From Bacillus glycinifermentans (GTDB taxonomy: Bacteria > Bacillota > Bacilli > Bacillales > Bacillaceae): a DNA stretch of 64,000 bases. Position 1 is the stretch's first letter. Each line of letters begins with the position of its first letter. Under the pieces are notes generated by a model. That model saw only the letters and a program-made list of their open reading frames with translations, made no database searches and was not told the origin of the DNA. Where the stretch lies: contig NZ_LECW02000021.1 of NCBI RefSeq assembly GCF_001042475.2, forward strand, positions 1-64,000. The letters run 5' to 3'. Shown one piece after another: positions 47,118 to 55,593 of the stretch. Made by a program: the position numbers and the translations under genes.

Positions 47118-49874
47118 TTAATAATACGTTTTGATGATCTCTGCACAGCGAGGGCAAAGCTCAGGATGATCAGGATCATGGCCGATTTCTTTAGAAACCA
47201 TGCGGCACCGTTCGCAAGTCTCGCCTTCCGCCTGTTTAACGACGATTTGACCCGTCTCAAACGTTTGCGCATCTTCCGGAGCTTCCGTTTCGGCGATGGT
47301 CAATTCGGAAACGATAAAGAGCTGTTTCAAATCTTCCTTGATCGAAGAAAGCAGCGCCCTTGACTGTTCGGTTGGATACAGCGTCAGGCTGGCAACGGAA
47401 GATTTTCCGATCACCTTTTCGTTCCGCGCTGTTTCAAGCGCCTTTAACACATCGTCGCGAAGGTTCATGAAGCGGTCGAATTTCTCTTCCGTCTCTTTCG
47501 CATTCGGAATTTCTTTCGTTTCCGGCATATCGGTAAGCTGCACGCTTTTTTCCGTTACAAATGTGAAGTGGCTCCACATTTCTTCTGCCGTATGCGGCAG
47601 GATCGGCGTAACGAGCTTAACGAGTGCGACCAATGTTTCGTAGAACACGGTCTGCATTGAGCGGCGGTCTTTTTGATCGGCATGCTCAATATAAACGACA
47701 TCCTTTGCGAAATCCATGTAAAATGAGCTGAGCTCGATTGCGCAGAAGTTGTGGATCGTATGATAGATCGCGGCAAATTCGTATTCTTCATACGCTTTTT
47801 TAACTTTTTCAATAACGTTGTTCAGCTTGATCAGCATGTACTGATCCACTTCACGGAGATCCTTTACTGGTACCGCATCTTTTGCCGGGTCAAAATCGGC
47901 AATGTTCCCGTGAAGGAAGCGGAACGTGTTGCGGATTTTCCGGTACACTTCAGCGACTTGCTTCAAAATCGCGTCTGATACGCGGACGTCTGCTTGATAG
48001 TCGACAGATGCCACCCACAGCCGCAAAATATCAGCGCCGAACTGGTTCATGATTTTAGCCGGAACGACGACATTGCCGAGGGACTTGCTCATTTTGCGAC
48101 CTTCTCCGTCGAGCGCAAATCCGTGAGACAACACGCCTTTATACGGCGCTTTTCCGGTTACGGCGACCGCTGTTGAAATCGATGAGTTGAACCAGCCGCG
48201 GTATTGGTCAGAGCCTTCAAGATATAAGTCGGCAGGTCTGACCAGTTCTTCCCGTTCTACTAACACGCCCTGGTGGGATGAACCGGAATCAAACCAGACA
48301 TCCATGATATCCTGCTCTTTCGTGAACTTGCCGTTCGGGCTTCCAGGATGTGTAAAGCCTTCAGGAAGCAGCTCATTCGCCTCTTTTTCAAACCAAATGT
48401 TTGATCCGTGCTCCCTGAACAATGCAGAAACGTGTTCAATCGTTTCATCGGTAATGATCGGTTCGCCGTTTTCGGCGTAGAATACCGGAATCGGCACGCC
48501 CCATGCGCGCTGTCTTGAAATACACCAGTCGCCGCGGTCGCGAACCATATTGTAAAGGCGCGTTTCGCCCCATTCAGGCACCCATTTTGTTTCCTTAACG
48601 GCTTCGAGCAGCTCGTCTCTAAAATCTTTGATTGACGCAAACCATTGCGCAGTCGCGCGGAAAATCGTCGGTTTTTTCGTTCTCCAGTCGTGCGGATAAG
48701 AGTGAGTGATGAAATCGAGCTTCATCAAAGCGCCGTTTTCTTCAAGCTTTTCCGTAATCGCCTTGTTGGCCTGATCGTAAAACAGTCCTTCAAATCCCGG
48801 CGCTTCGCTTGTCATATTTCCTTTCTCATCGACAGGGCACAGAACGTCAAGGCCGTATTTCTGGCCGATGATAAAGTCGTCTTCCCCGTGTCCGGGAGCG
48901 GTATGAACGCACCCCGTACCGGCGTCTGTCGTCACGTGCTCGCCGAGCATAACGAGCGAGTCTCTGCCGTATAACGGATGGATGGCTGTGATGTGTTCCA
49001 AATCTTTTCCTTTTACCGTCTTGACGACTTCCGGATTTTCAAAGCCGAGCGCTTGTGCCGTGCTGTCGACCAATGCGCTTGCGATGACATAGCGTGAGCC
49101 GCCTGAAGCGACGACACTGTATTCCAAATCAGGATGCACGGCGATTCCAAGGTTTGCCGGAATCGTCCAAGGCGTCGTCGTCCAGATGATGAATTTTTCG
49201 CCGTTTGTCAAAACGCCTTTTCCGTCTTTTACGTCAAACGCAACATAGATTGACGGCGAGCGTTTGTCGTAATATTCGATTTCCGCTTCAGCCAAAGCGG
49301 ATTCGCTTGAAGGGGACCAGTAAACAGGCTTTAAGCCTTTGTAAATATAGCCTTTTTTCGCCATTTCGCCGAACACTTTAATTTGCTGCGCTTCAAACTC
49401 AGGTTTTAGCGTCACATACGGATTTTTCCAATCTCCTCTGACACCGAGGCGCTTAAATTGCGTTTTTTGGCCTTCGATTTGCTGCCACGCATACTCTTCG
49501 CAAAGCTTGCGGAATTCGGCTACAGACATTTCTTTGCGCTTTACTTTTTTGTTTTTCGTAAGGGCCGTTTCAATCGGCAGCCCGTGGGTGTCCCAGCCGG
49601 GCACATATGGCGCATGATAGCCGTTCATCGATTTGGAACGGACGATGATATCCTTCATGATTTTATTGAGGGCATGCCCCATATGGATGTCGCCGTTCGC
49701 ATACGGAGGTCCGTCATGCAGGACGAACAGCGGTCTGCCTTCCGTCCGTTTCTGAACGAGGCGGTAGATGTCCATATCCTCCCATTTTTCCTGAATCTCA
49801 GGCTCCCGCTTCGGCAGGTTTCCCCTCATTGGAAAATCCGTCTTCGGCATCAAGAGCGTATCTTTGTAATCCAT
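47118..49874 (-). CDS. ileS: Isoleucyl-tRNA synthetase
   Basis: A 918-residue class I synthetase. The HIGH motif appears as [11 protein letters not shown] near 65, the CP1 editing domain includes [15 protein letters not shown] near 230, and KMSKSLGN lies near 596. A C-terminal zinc site has CERC and CPRC pairs near 887 and 904. The ATG at 49880 lies directly on the GGAGGA site; the ATG two codons later (49874) has normal spacing and the family start MDYKDTLL. It is controlled by a T-box leader. Confidence 0.97.
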   Translation of the reverse strand: MDYKDTLLMPKTDFPMRGNLPKREPEIQEKWEDMDIYRLVQKRTEGRPLFVLHDGPPYANGDIHMGHALNKIMKDIIVRSKSMNGYHAPYVPGWDTHGLPIETALTKNKKVKRKEMSVAEFRKLCEEYAWQQIEGQKTQFKRLGVRGDWKNPYVTLKPEFEAQQIKVFGEMAKKGYIYKGLKPVYWSPSSESALAEAEIEYYDKRSPSIYVAFDVKDGKGVLTNGEKFIIWTTTPWTIPANLGIAVHPDLEYSVVASGGSRYVIASALVDSTAQALGFENPEVVKTVKGKDLEHITAIHPLYGRDSLVMLGEHVTTDAGTGCVHTAPGHGEDDFIIGQKYGLDVLCPVDEKGNMTSEAPGFEGLFYDQANKAITEKLEENGALMKLDFITHSYPHDWRTKKPTIFRATAQWFASIKDFRDELLEAVKETKWVPEWGETRLYNMVRDRGDWCISRQRAWGVPIPVFYAENGEPIITDETIEHVSALFREHGSNIWFEKEANELLPEGFTHPGSPNGKFTKEQDIMDVWFDSGSSHQGVLVEREELVRPADLYLEGSDQYRGWFNSSISTAVAVTGKAPYKGVLSHGFALDGEGRKMSKSLGNVVVPAKIMNQFGADILRLWVASVDYQADVRVSDAILKQVAEVYRKIRNTFRFLHGNIADFDPAKDAVPVKDLREVDQYMLIKLNNVIEKVKKAYEEYEFAAIYHTIHNFCAIELSSFYMDFAKDVVYIEHADQKDRRSMQTVFYETLVALVKLVTPILPHTAEEMWSHFTFVTEKSVQLTDMPETKEIPNAKETEEKFDRFMNLRDDVLKALETARNEKVIGKSSVASLTLYPTEQSRALLSSIKEDLKQLFIVSELTIAETEAPEDAQTFETGQIVVKQAEGETCERCRMVSKEIGHDPDHPELCPRCAEIIKTYY

Positions 49875-49903
49875 TCCCATTCCTCCAAACCATTTTTGTA
49901 AAA

Positions 49904-50170
49904 CAAAAAAAGCCTTTTCATCCCATAAGGGACGAGAAGGCTTTGATCTCGCGGTACCACCCTTTTAGATAAGCCTGATTTCGGCTTATCCGCTCAAACA
50001 TCGTAACGTGATGGGACGTCCTTTCCTACTGCAAGGTTCAGAAAGGAAACTTGAGGGCTGATTCACAAAAATTCCGGCAATCCCGGGCTCACACCGCCCC
50101 CGGGTCGCTTCGATTGCTTTTTAGGAATTGATGCCGGTCCCTCTCAAACGTTTTTCATCTCGATTTTATG
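49904..50170 (-). promoter_or_regulatory. T-box leader of ileS (tRNA-Ile sensing)
   Basis: On the minus strand the conserved T-box sequence AAGGGTGGTACCGCGAG (49964-49948) is followed by a terminator. The stem pairs AAAGCCTTCTCGTCCC with GGGATGAAAAGGCTTT (49944-49909), then TTTTTG. The bulge UGGU suits a tRNA with A at the discriminator position, as in tRNA-Ile. A candidate ATC specifier codon is at 50062-50060 in stem I; that assignment is inferred. Uncharged tRNA-Ile would favour the antiterminator. This fills the gene-free stretch 49881-50220. Confidence 0.93.
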
Positions 50171-50175
50171 AACGT

Positions 50176-50205
50176 ATTATATGCGAATTGGCACAAACAT
50201 GTCAA
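50176..50205 (-). promoter_or_regulatory. SigA-type promoter of ileS
   Basis: On the minus strand, perfect -35 TTGACA (50205-50200) and perfect -10 TATAAT (50181-50176) are 18 bp apart. It lies immediately after the divIVA stop and before the T-box leader. Confidence 0.9.
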
Positions 50206-50220
50206 GATTGAACGGAAAAT

Positions 50221-50715
50221 CTATTCCCTTTCATCCATGACAGCGTCCACTTCGTATTCGAGCAAATGATCCCAATCGTCGTTTTTCAGAAGGTCAAGCT
50301 GCGCTTCGATCAGCATTTGGAAGCGGGTTCTGAATACTTTTGACTGTTTTTTCAGCTCTTCGATTTCCATGGCGATCTTTCTCGATTTGGACAATGCTTC
50401 ATTGATGATCCGGTCGGCGTTCTTCTCAGCTTCGCGGACGATGAGCTTCGCTTCTTTTTCAGAGCTGCGCTTTACGTCCTCTGCTGCTTCCTGTGCGACA
50501 AGAATCGATTTATTCAACGTCTCTTCAATCGTTGAAAAGTGTCCGAGACGCTCATCAAGCTCATTTACCTTTGCTTCAAGCTCCGTTTTTTTGCGGAGAA
50601 CGATTTCGTAATCTTTTCTCACCTGGTTCAGAAATTCGTTCACTTCGTCTTCATCATAGCCGCGGAACGCTTTGGTAAATGTCTTATTATGAATATCATT
50701 TGGCGTCAAAGGCAT
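50221..50715 (-). CDS. divIVA: Cell-division and polarity protein DivIVA
   Basis: A 164-residue coiled-coil protein, MPLTPNDIHNKTFTKAFRGYDEDEVNEFL, that recognises negatively curved membrane at septa and poles and recruits MinJ/MinCD and sporulation factors. The N-terminal membrane-binding domain keeps F17 and R18. Long heptad stretches follow from about 25. The frame opens at 50730, but the ATG at 50715 with GGAGGTGG upstream matches the family. Confidence 0.97.
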   Translation of the reverse strand: MPLTPNDIHNKTFTKAFRGYDEDEVNEFLNQVRKDYEIVLRKKTELEAKVNELDERLGHFSTIEETLNKSILVAQEAAEDVKRSSEKEAKLIVREAEKNADRIINEALSKSRKIAMEIEELKKQSKVFRTRFQMLIEAQLDLLKNDDWDHLLEYEVDAVMDERE

Positions 50716-50763
50716 TCTGCCCACCTCCATTATTTTTCTGTATGTACAAACGTCCTATTCAAC

Positions 50764-50769
50764 ATTATA
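50764..50769 (-). promoter_or_regulatory. Possible -10 element of divIVA
   Basis: A perfect TATAAT lies about 50 bp before the divIVA ATG, but no acceptable -35 hexamer is found at 16-18 bp. It may be a weak or activator-dependent promoter, or chance in an AT-rich gap. Confidence 0.4.
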
Positions 50770-50811
50770 AAGCAAAATTCGACCGGACGGAGAAAAAAAC
50801 TGTAAAACGGC

Positions 50812-51588
50812 TTATTTTTGTTTTGCAAACGTTACTCTCCACTTGCCCTTTTTCGTTTTCCCTTCAATGCTTTTCAGCGTGAAACGGCCGAATCCGCGGA
50901 CAGACAGCATGTCCCCTTCCGCGAGCGAATAAGAAGGATCATCGACCATCTTCCAGTTCACTTTCACAAGACCGTTTTTGACAAGCGTCTGCGCTTTTTG
51001 CCGGGATTGTCTGCTCACTGACGAGCAAAGTGCATCAAGCCTCAAGGATGAAACTGTGTCATCTCTCATTTCGACATCTTGTTCAGGGATTTTAAGCTTT
51101 GACAGCGGAATTTTTTCGAGAGACACCTTCACCCTCCCGACATGAGTCAGCTGGGAAAAAACGAAATCGGCAACGTCCTCTGAACAAATAAACTGCCGCG
51201 TTTCTCCCGAAAAGATGAGGTCGCCGAATTTTTGCCTTTTCAGCCCGATCCCCATCAGCGACCCGAGAAGCTCGCGATGCTCGATCGAAGCAAACTTCTC
51301 CGGATACGCCACTTCCCAGGCCTGAAGCTGAAAGTCTTCCGCGTCAGGCTCTATATATTCCGGATAAAGCACGGCCCGTTTCCGCTCTGCTTCGGGGTAG
51401 CCGCCGCAAAAAGCCAGCTTCACTTCGTCCGACCGGCCGATGACGGATGTTACAATGACCTGTTCCCGAGGATCGAGAAAATCGGTCAGCTTCATCCGGT
51501 ATTGTTCTGTCACGATTCTTTTCCATTCGAGCACCTGGTCGATGAATGGCTCTTCGTCTTTTCTGAAATGCTGGTAAATATCGCTCAT
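50812..51588 (-). CDS. ylmH: S4-domain RNA-binding protein YlmH
   Basis: A 258-residue protein. The N-terminal part (YQHFRKDEEPFIDQVLEWK onward) is the YlmH family domain and the C-terminal 75 residues are an S4 RNA-binding fold (LRLDALCSSVSRQSRQKAQTLVKNG). In B. subtilis YlmH has been linked to ribosome-associated quality control, overlapping with RqcP in helping RqcH. It sits in the divIVA division cluster, although its RNA-binding role is not obviously related to division. Confidence 0.93.
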   Translation of the reverse strand: MSDIYQHFRKDEEPFIDQVLEWKRIVTEQYRMKLTDFLDPREQVIVTSVIGRSDEVKLAFCGGYPEAERKRAVLYPEYIEPDAEDFQLQAWEVAYPEKFASIEHRELLGSLMGIGLKRQKFGDLIFSGETRQFICSEDVADFVFSQLTHVGRVKVSLEKIPLSKLKIPEQDVEMRDDTVSSLRLDALCSSVSRQSRQKAQTLVKNGLVKVNWKMVDDPSYSLAEGDMLSVRGFGRFTLKSIEGKTKKGKWRVTFAKQK

Positions 51589-51714
51589 CGTCTTCCCTTT
51601 CTATGTAAAGAGGGCCGGCTTTTGAAGGCCAAGCCCAAAGCTTGCCCGCTCATCCCGGAGGCGGCGCTCAAGATGCTGCGAGTCTTGATTCCGCCGGCCT
51701 TACAGGACAAGCGC

Positions 51715-51984
51715 TTAAATCGAAGAAAGCATTCTGAAAACCGCAGCAAGACCCATGTCTGCAAATCGCAGGACGAAAATCGCCACGACCGGAGAAATGT
51801 CAATCATGCCGATCGGCGGAATGATTTTTCTGAACGGCTCAAGATACGGTTCGCATAAAGATGCCAGCACCCTGCCGATCGATGTTTCCCGGGCGTTCGG
51901 CACCCAGGACATAAAGATGTAAATGATCAGCGCAAAGGAATAAACGGTCAAAAGCGAGCTTAAAATGTTATAAAGTAGGATCAT
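51715..51984 (-). CDS. ylmG: YggT-family membrane protein YlmG
   Basis: An 89-residue protein with two hydrophobic segments (about 1-25 and 64-85) flanking the YggT motif [32 protein letters not shown]. The family is linked to division and, in plastids, to nucleoid and cytochrome assembly; the bacterial function is unsettled. It follows sepF by 7 bp. A GC-rich 126-bp spacer separates it from ylmH. Confidence 0.92.
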   Translation of the reverse strand: MILLYNILSSLLTVYSFALIIYIFMSWVPNARETSIGRVLASLCEPYLEPFRKIIPPIGMIDISPVVAIFVLRFADMGLAAVFRMLSSI

Positions 51985-51991
51985 CTATGAT

Positions 51992-52444
51992 TTACCACCT
52001 CTGATGTTCTTCTTCTATGAGCTCGGAAATCGTGCCGGAGACATCGACGTTTTCAGGCGTGCATAAAAAGATGTCAGATCCGATCCGCTGAATATCGCCG
52101 CCGAGGGCGTAGACCGTTCCGCTTAAGAAATCGACGATTCTTTTGGCCTGATCGTGCTGAATGCGCTGCAGGTTGACGACGACGGAGCGGCGGTTTTTCA
52201 CGTGGTCTGCAATTTCCTGGGCTTCCGCGTACACCCGAGGCTCACTTAACACTACTTTAGAAGATTTTTGAACGCTTTGCAAACTTACGACATTCTGCTT
52301 CCCAGCCGCTTTTGACTGGTAGGCGGTTCTGTCTTTTGATTCCTCTTCTTCAGGGATTTCCTCCCTGTCTGTTTCAATATATTCGTATTCATATTCCTCA
52401 TCTTCTAAGGAAAAAAAGTTTTTGAACTTGTTTTTAAGACTCAT
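51992..52444 (-). CDS. sepF: Cell-division protein SepF (YlmF)
   Basis: A 150-residue FtsZ-associated protein. The N-terminal membrane-targeting helix ([20 protein letters not shown]) leads to an acidic linker. The globular core at about 70-145 ([21 protein letters not shown] then [20 protein letters not shown]) polymerises into rings that bundle FtsZ. It overlaps ylmE by four bases. Confidence 0.96.
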   Translation of the reverse strand: MSLKNKFKNFFSLEDEEYEYEYIETDREEIPEEEESKDRTAYQSKAAGKQNVVSLQSVQKSSKVVLSEPRVYAEAQEIADHVKNRRSVVVNLQRIQHDQAKRIVDFLSGTVYALGGDIQRIGSDIFLCTPENVDVSGTISELIEEEHQRW

Positions 52445-53136
52445 GATTGTCCACCTCCAGTTTCATTTCCGACTAAGGAAGATCCGATTCTGACGAATGT
52501 CGCGCCTTCCTCGACAGCGATTGTAAAATCATTCGACATTCCCATCGACAGCTCGCTGCACGGCGCGTTCCATTGATCCAGCTTCCGAACCTCGTCGCGC
52601 AGCTCTCTCAGCTGGCGAAAACAGTTTCTGATTACCGCCTCATCGTCCGTAAACGGGGCCATCGTCATCAGCCCGACGATTCTGATGTTTTCATAAGCGG
52701 ACAGTTTTTTCACAAAAGGAAGAACCTCTTCCTTCGCCATGCCGTGTTTTGAAGTCTCAAGGGACGTATTGACCTGCACGAAACAGTCAACCTGTTTTCC
52801 CGCCCTTTTTTGGATTTCATCTGCAAGCGAAAGCCTGTCCAAAGAATGAATATATGAAACGTGATCGATAATCGCTTTTACTTTTCTCGTTTGCAGCGTT
52901 CCGATAAAATGCCATACCGGACCGTCATCCTTCAGCAGCTCATGCTTATGAAGCAGCCCGGAATCCCGGTTTTCACCCAAATGCTTGATCCCTGCATCAA
53001 GCGCTTCCCTCGCTCTCTCGGGCGAGACGTATTTGGTAACAGCGATGATGGATACCTCGCCGGGCGATCTTCCCGCCCTTTTACACGCTTCGTCTATTCT
53101 ATCCTGTATATGTCGTAGATTGCTTTTTACATCCAC
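52441..53136 (-). CDS. ylmE: PLP homeostasis protein YlmE (YggS/PROSC family)
   Basis: A 231-residue PLP-binding protein. The cofactor lysine is in [19 protein letters not shown] near 36. [10 protein letters not shown] and LSMGMSNDF are the family phosphate-binding and C-terminal signatures. It buffers pyridoxal phosphate. The start is GTG; its ribosome site (AAAGGAGG) lies across the ylmD stop, so the two genes are coupled. Confidence 0.94.
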   Translation of the reverse strand: MDVKSNLRHIQDRIDEACKRAGRSPGEVSIIAVTKYVSPERAREALDAGIKHLGENRDSGLLHKHELLKDDGPVWHFIGTLQTRKVKAIIDHVSYIHSLDRLSLADEIQKRAGKQVDCFVQVNTSLETSKHGMAKEEVLPFVKKLSAYENIRIVGLMTMAPFTDDEAVIRNCFRQLRELRDEVRKLDQWNAPCSELSMGMSNDFTIAVEEGATFVRIGSSLVGNETGGGQS

Positions 53137-53143
53137 CTGTTAG

Positions 53144-53983
53144 CTATACCTCCTTTAACCCGATGAAGGACATCATCCGTCCCGTCTTTCCCCGGTCTCT
53201 GCGGTGGGAGAAAAACAGGGAGCGCTCGCAGCTTGTGCACAGCGAACTGACTTTAATTTGCGCGTCGGGAATTCCCGCATGTCTAAGAAGCTGCCTGTTC
53301 ACTTCTTTCAGTTCCAGGCGGAACTCCCCTTCTTTTATCGGCAAAAAAGCTTTGTCTTCCTCTTGAAGCGGAAGCTGTTTCACTTTGTTGATGACGCGGT
53401 CGTCCACCGTGTAACAGCAAGCGCCGATTGAAGGACCGATCACGGCTTGGATATCCCCTGGATTAGACCCTTCACGGGTGACCCAGGTTTCAACCATTTT
53501 CCCGGCAATTCCCTTGACGGTTCCTTTCCATCCCGCGTGGGCGACACCGACAAGCGAGCGCACGGGGTCGTAAAAATAAACAGGAACGCAATCGGCAAAA
53601 CAGAGTGCTAAAAATAGATTTTTCTCATTTGTATAAAGCCCGTCTGTTGCCTCTAAAGCCGTGTCATATTGGAAAGCGCCTCTGCCTTCGTGTTCGCGCG
53701 TCACTTTTTGAATGCGGTCTTCATGCGTCTGGTCGGCAAACACCCAGTTACGGAGATCTGTTTGCAGAAAGCCGGCAATCTTTTTTCGGTTCTTTTCGAC
53801 ATGCCGCTCATCATCCTGAACGTGCAGCCCTGTATTTAATGATTGAAAAGGCGGCTTACTTTCCCCGCCGTTTTTTGTCGTAAATCCCGCTGTAATCGCT
53901 CCGCCGGCTTCCGCCGGCTGATCCCAATCCTCGATCAAAAGCAATGACGGAGCATCAAGACGAAAGGGTTTATATGTACTCAT
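53144..53983 (-). CDS. ylmD: YfiH/LACC1-family multicopper-like purine nucleoside phosphorylase YlmD
   Basis: A 279-residue protein of the former laccase-domain family. Metal-site residues are visible in ADQTHEDRI near 83, LCFADCVPVYFYDP near 132, and VGVAHAGWKGTVKGI near 150, with a late cysteine near 258 (SLCTSC). The family has broad purine nucleoside activities. It is the first gene of the ylmD-ylmH group. Confidence 0.92.
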   Translation of the reverse strand: MSTYKPFRLDAPSLLLIEDWDQPAEAGGAITAGFTTKNGGESKPPFQSLNTGLHVQDDERHVEKNRKKIAGFLQTDLRNWVFADQTHEDRIQKVTREHEGRGAFQYDTALEATDGLYTNEKNLFLALCFADCVPVYFYDPVRSLVGVAHAGWKGTVKGIAGKMVETWVTREGSNPGDIQAVIGPSIGACCYTVDDRVINKVKQLPLQEEDKAFLPIKEGEFRLELKEVNRQLLRHAGIPDAQIKVSSLCTSCERSLFFSHRRDRGKTGRMMSFIGLKEV

Positions 53984-54032
53984 GCTGATCAGCCTTTCGA
54001 CAAACGTCTTATTCTTACATCATATCGCTCCT

Positions 54033-54038
54033 ATTTTA
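54033..54038 (-). promoter_or_regulatory. Possible extended -10 promoter of ylmD
   Basis: On the minus strand TGTTAAAAT gives a TGN plus TAAAAT extended -10 about 50 bp before the ylmD ATG. No -35 stands out. A perfect 13-bp inverted repeat (54053-54087) lies just upstream. Confidence 0.45.
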
Positions 54039-54052
54039 ACACAACTTTCCGC

Positions 54053-54087
54053 TTTCGTTTAGTTTCGTTTCAAAAAACTAAACGAAA
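54053..54087. repeat. Perfect 13-bp inverted repeat between ylmC and ylmD
   Basis: TTTCGTTTAGTTT (54053-54065) and its exact complement (54075-54087) flank a 9-base loop. Neither side is followed by a T run, so it is not a standard terminator. It could be an operator next to the ylmD promoter or a 3'-end structure of ylmC. Confidence 0.7.
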
Positions 54088-54107
54088 TGTATTTTTTGAA
54101 ATATGTT

Positions 54108-54341
54108 TTAGCTTAAACGAACTAAAATGACGTCTTCCCCAATTTTAACTATATTTCGCCACGGAATGACAATCTCCTCTTCTTTTCCGAAAAATCCGAA
54201 TACTTTCCCCGTTCCCCCGATCACGATCGCCTGGATTTTCCCTGTTGTCACATTGATGTCAATGTCGCCGATGCTGCCGAGCTTTTTTCCGTTTGACACA
54301 TTGACGACATCCTTCACCTGGAATTCGGAAATGTTCATCAT
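54108..54341 (-). CDS. ylmC: PRC-barrel protein YlmC/YmxH
   Basis: A protein of about 77 residues, MMNISEFQVKDVVNVSNGKKLGSIGDIDINVTTG onward, a single PRC-barrel fold as in the YlmC/YmxH sporulation family. Its molecular function is unknown. Starts at 54368, 54341 and 54338 are in frame. 54341 is chosen from the family N-terminus, although the GGGAGG site lies 14 bases upstream, which is long. Confidence 0.88.
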   Translation of the reverse strand: MMNISEFQVKDVVNVSNGKKLGSIGDIDINVTTGKIQAIVIGGTGKVFGFFGKEEEIVIPWRNIVKIGEDVILVRLS

Positions 54342-54392
54342 CTTTTTTAAGCGCGCCTCCCTTATCATCAGCTGTCCTTTTCTATTTATATG

Positions 54393-54421
54393 AAAGGCAG
54401 TCTCTCATTTAGACTGCCTTT
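54393..54421 (-). terminator. Terminator after the RlmA-type methyltransferase gene
   Basis: AAAGGCAGTCT and AGACTGCCTTT pair perfectly around seven bases. On the minus strand the U run is short (TTTCATAT), so termination may be partial. Confidence 0.75.
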
Positions 54422-54430
54422 TCGGTTACT

Positions 54431-55312
54431 TTATTCAGCTTTTTTTCCGCCGATTAAAATATCAAGGTGAACGGTAATGGAAGCCGATTCTTTTTTGGCA
54501 AAGGATGCGATCCGTTCCTTCTCTGCGTTCCAGGATAAAGGCGTCATTTTGATGAGCGGCAGAAGCTGCTGCCGGTCTAAAACAGTGCGGTAGATAAGCT
54601 CCGTCCTGTCTTTCAGGTCAAAGTGCGCGCAGAATCGGTCTGCCGGGTCGGACCGGGACGGCTTTTCCGGAGCATCGTAGAAGGCTTCCCTTAATTCCTT
54701 CAGATGGCCGCCCTTTGGAATCGCTTTGATGACGATGCCGTCGTCTGATAACAGCCGCTTAAATTCCGCATAATTGGAAGGCGACAAAATATTGAGGATC
54801 ACATCGATTGAACGGTTCCGAAACGGGGCGTTTGCCAGATCGGCGACACACCAAATCGCCTCTCTTTCATGCTTGGCTGCCGCCAAAATCCCCGTTTTCG
54901 ACAAATCCATCCCGACGCCAAGAAGGGACAGCCCTGAGCCCGATTGAAGTTTTTCGGTAATTCTAGCCAAATGAGAGCCTTCTCCGCAGCCTGCATCAAG
55001 GATTGTAACGGTTTTGCCGGACGGCAGACCTGCTTGTTTCATCCGGTCTGTGACCATTCTTTCGAGCGGTTCGAAAAAGCCGCCGGCGGCTATTGCTCTC
55101 CTTGCTTCAAACAAATCCTTGTCATATTTGACAGCGGAAGAATGCTGCACGACATTCAGATACCCTGCTTTTGCAATGTCAAATGTATGCCTGTTTCTGC
55201 AAATAAAACTTTTCAAATCGATAACGGTCATATCTGCGGAGCAAAGCGGGCATTGAAACATCGTCTCATGCCTCTTCATGAGAGCTGCGCTTTTTAACTT
55301 CTTATTCATCAT
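54431..55312 (-). CDS. RlmA-type 23S rRNA guanine-N1 methyltransferase (candidate G748 enzyme)
   Basis: About 293 residues. A zinc knuckle near the N-terminus (FQCPLCSADM, then FICRNRHTFDIAKAGYLNVV) is followed by a SAM-binding domain with ILDAGCGEGSHLA near 96. DVILNILSPSNYAEFKRLL near 155 follows. This is the RlmA(I)/RlmA(II, TlrB) architecture; the Gram-positive type methylates G748 in the macrolide tunnel and can contribute to tylosin-type resistance. The exact base is inferred. The start is one of two adjacent ATGs (55312 or 55309) after GAGGTG. B. subtilis has a similar protein (YxjB) elsewhere, so the position here between ylmA and ylmC is different. A leader-peptide attenuator precedes it. 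Confidence 0.85.
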   Translation of the reverse strand: MMNKKLKSAALMKRHETMFQCPLCSADMTVIDLKSFICRNRHTFDIAKAGYLNVVQHSSAVKYDKDLFEARRAIAAGGFFEPLERMVTDRMKQAGLPSGKTVTILDAGCGEGSHLARITEKLQSGSGLSLLGVGMDLSKTGILAAAKHEREAIWCVADLANAPFRNRSIDVILNILSPSNYAEFKRLLSDDGIVIKAIPKGGHLKELREAFYDAPEKPSRSDPADRFCAHFDLKDRTELIYRTVLDRQQLLPLIKMTPLSWNAEKERIASFAKKESASITVHLDILIGGKKAE

Positions 55313-55345
55313 GTTACACCTCATTCATTCGTTTGTTAGATAAAT

Positions 55346-55430
55346 GAAAAAGGCATAGACAAATAAACCCGCCCAATCGGATTGTTAAAAAACCGACAGT
55401 GTGGGTGCCGTTCGTTTGTCTATACCTTTT
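55346..55430 (-). promoter_or_regulatory. Attenuator hairpin upstream of the RlmA-type gene
   Basis: On the minus strand the arm 55430-55410 (AAAAGGTATAGACAAACG and on) pairs with 55368-55347 (through TTTGTCTATGCC) over about 20 positions, with one mismatch and two or three G-U pairs. TTTTTC follows, as in an intrinsic terminator. The 40-base inner part can form a smaller hairpin (CGGCA with TGTCG) that runs into GTTTTTT. The 5' arm begins two bases after the leader ORF stop, so a ribosome stalled on the leader would block it. Confidence 0.8.
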
Positions 55431-55431
55431 A

Positions 55432-55461
55432 TTATCTGTAGCGAATGAATTGGATGATCAT
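55432..55461 (-). CDS. Nine-codon leader peptide MIIQFIRYR with an Arg-X-Arg arrest-like motif
   Basis: The ATG is preceded by AAAGGAG at nine bases, a full-strength ribosome site with no other gene to serve. It encodes MIIQFIRYR and ends in TAA. The RYR ending fits the known +X+ (basic-any-basic) motif at which macrolide-bound ribosomes arrest, as in ErmD-type leaders. Coupled to the adjacent terminator hairpin, it is likely the sensor of a ribosome-stalling attenuator. Translation and stalling are inferred. Confidence 0.7.
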   Translation of the reverse strand: MIIQFIRYR

Positions 55462-55593
55462 GATGATGAACTCCTTTATTAATGACGTTCTTCTATATCT
55501 TAACTTATACCTTGCCGATTTGGAAAGCGGCATTTGTTTGATACAGACATTCAGAAGACGGCTTCCGCTTTCATCAGCCGCCGTTCCTTGAAT

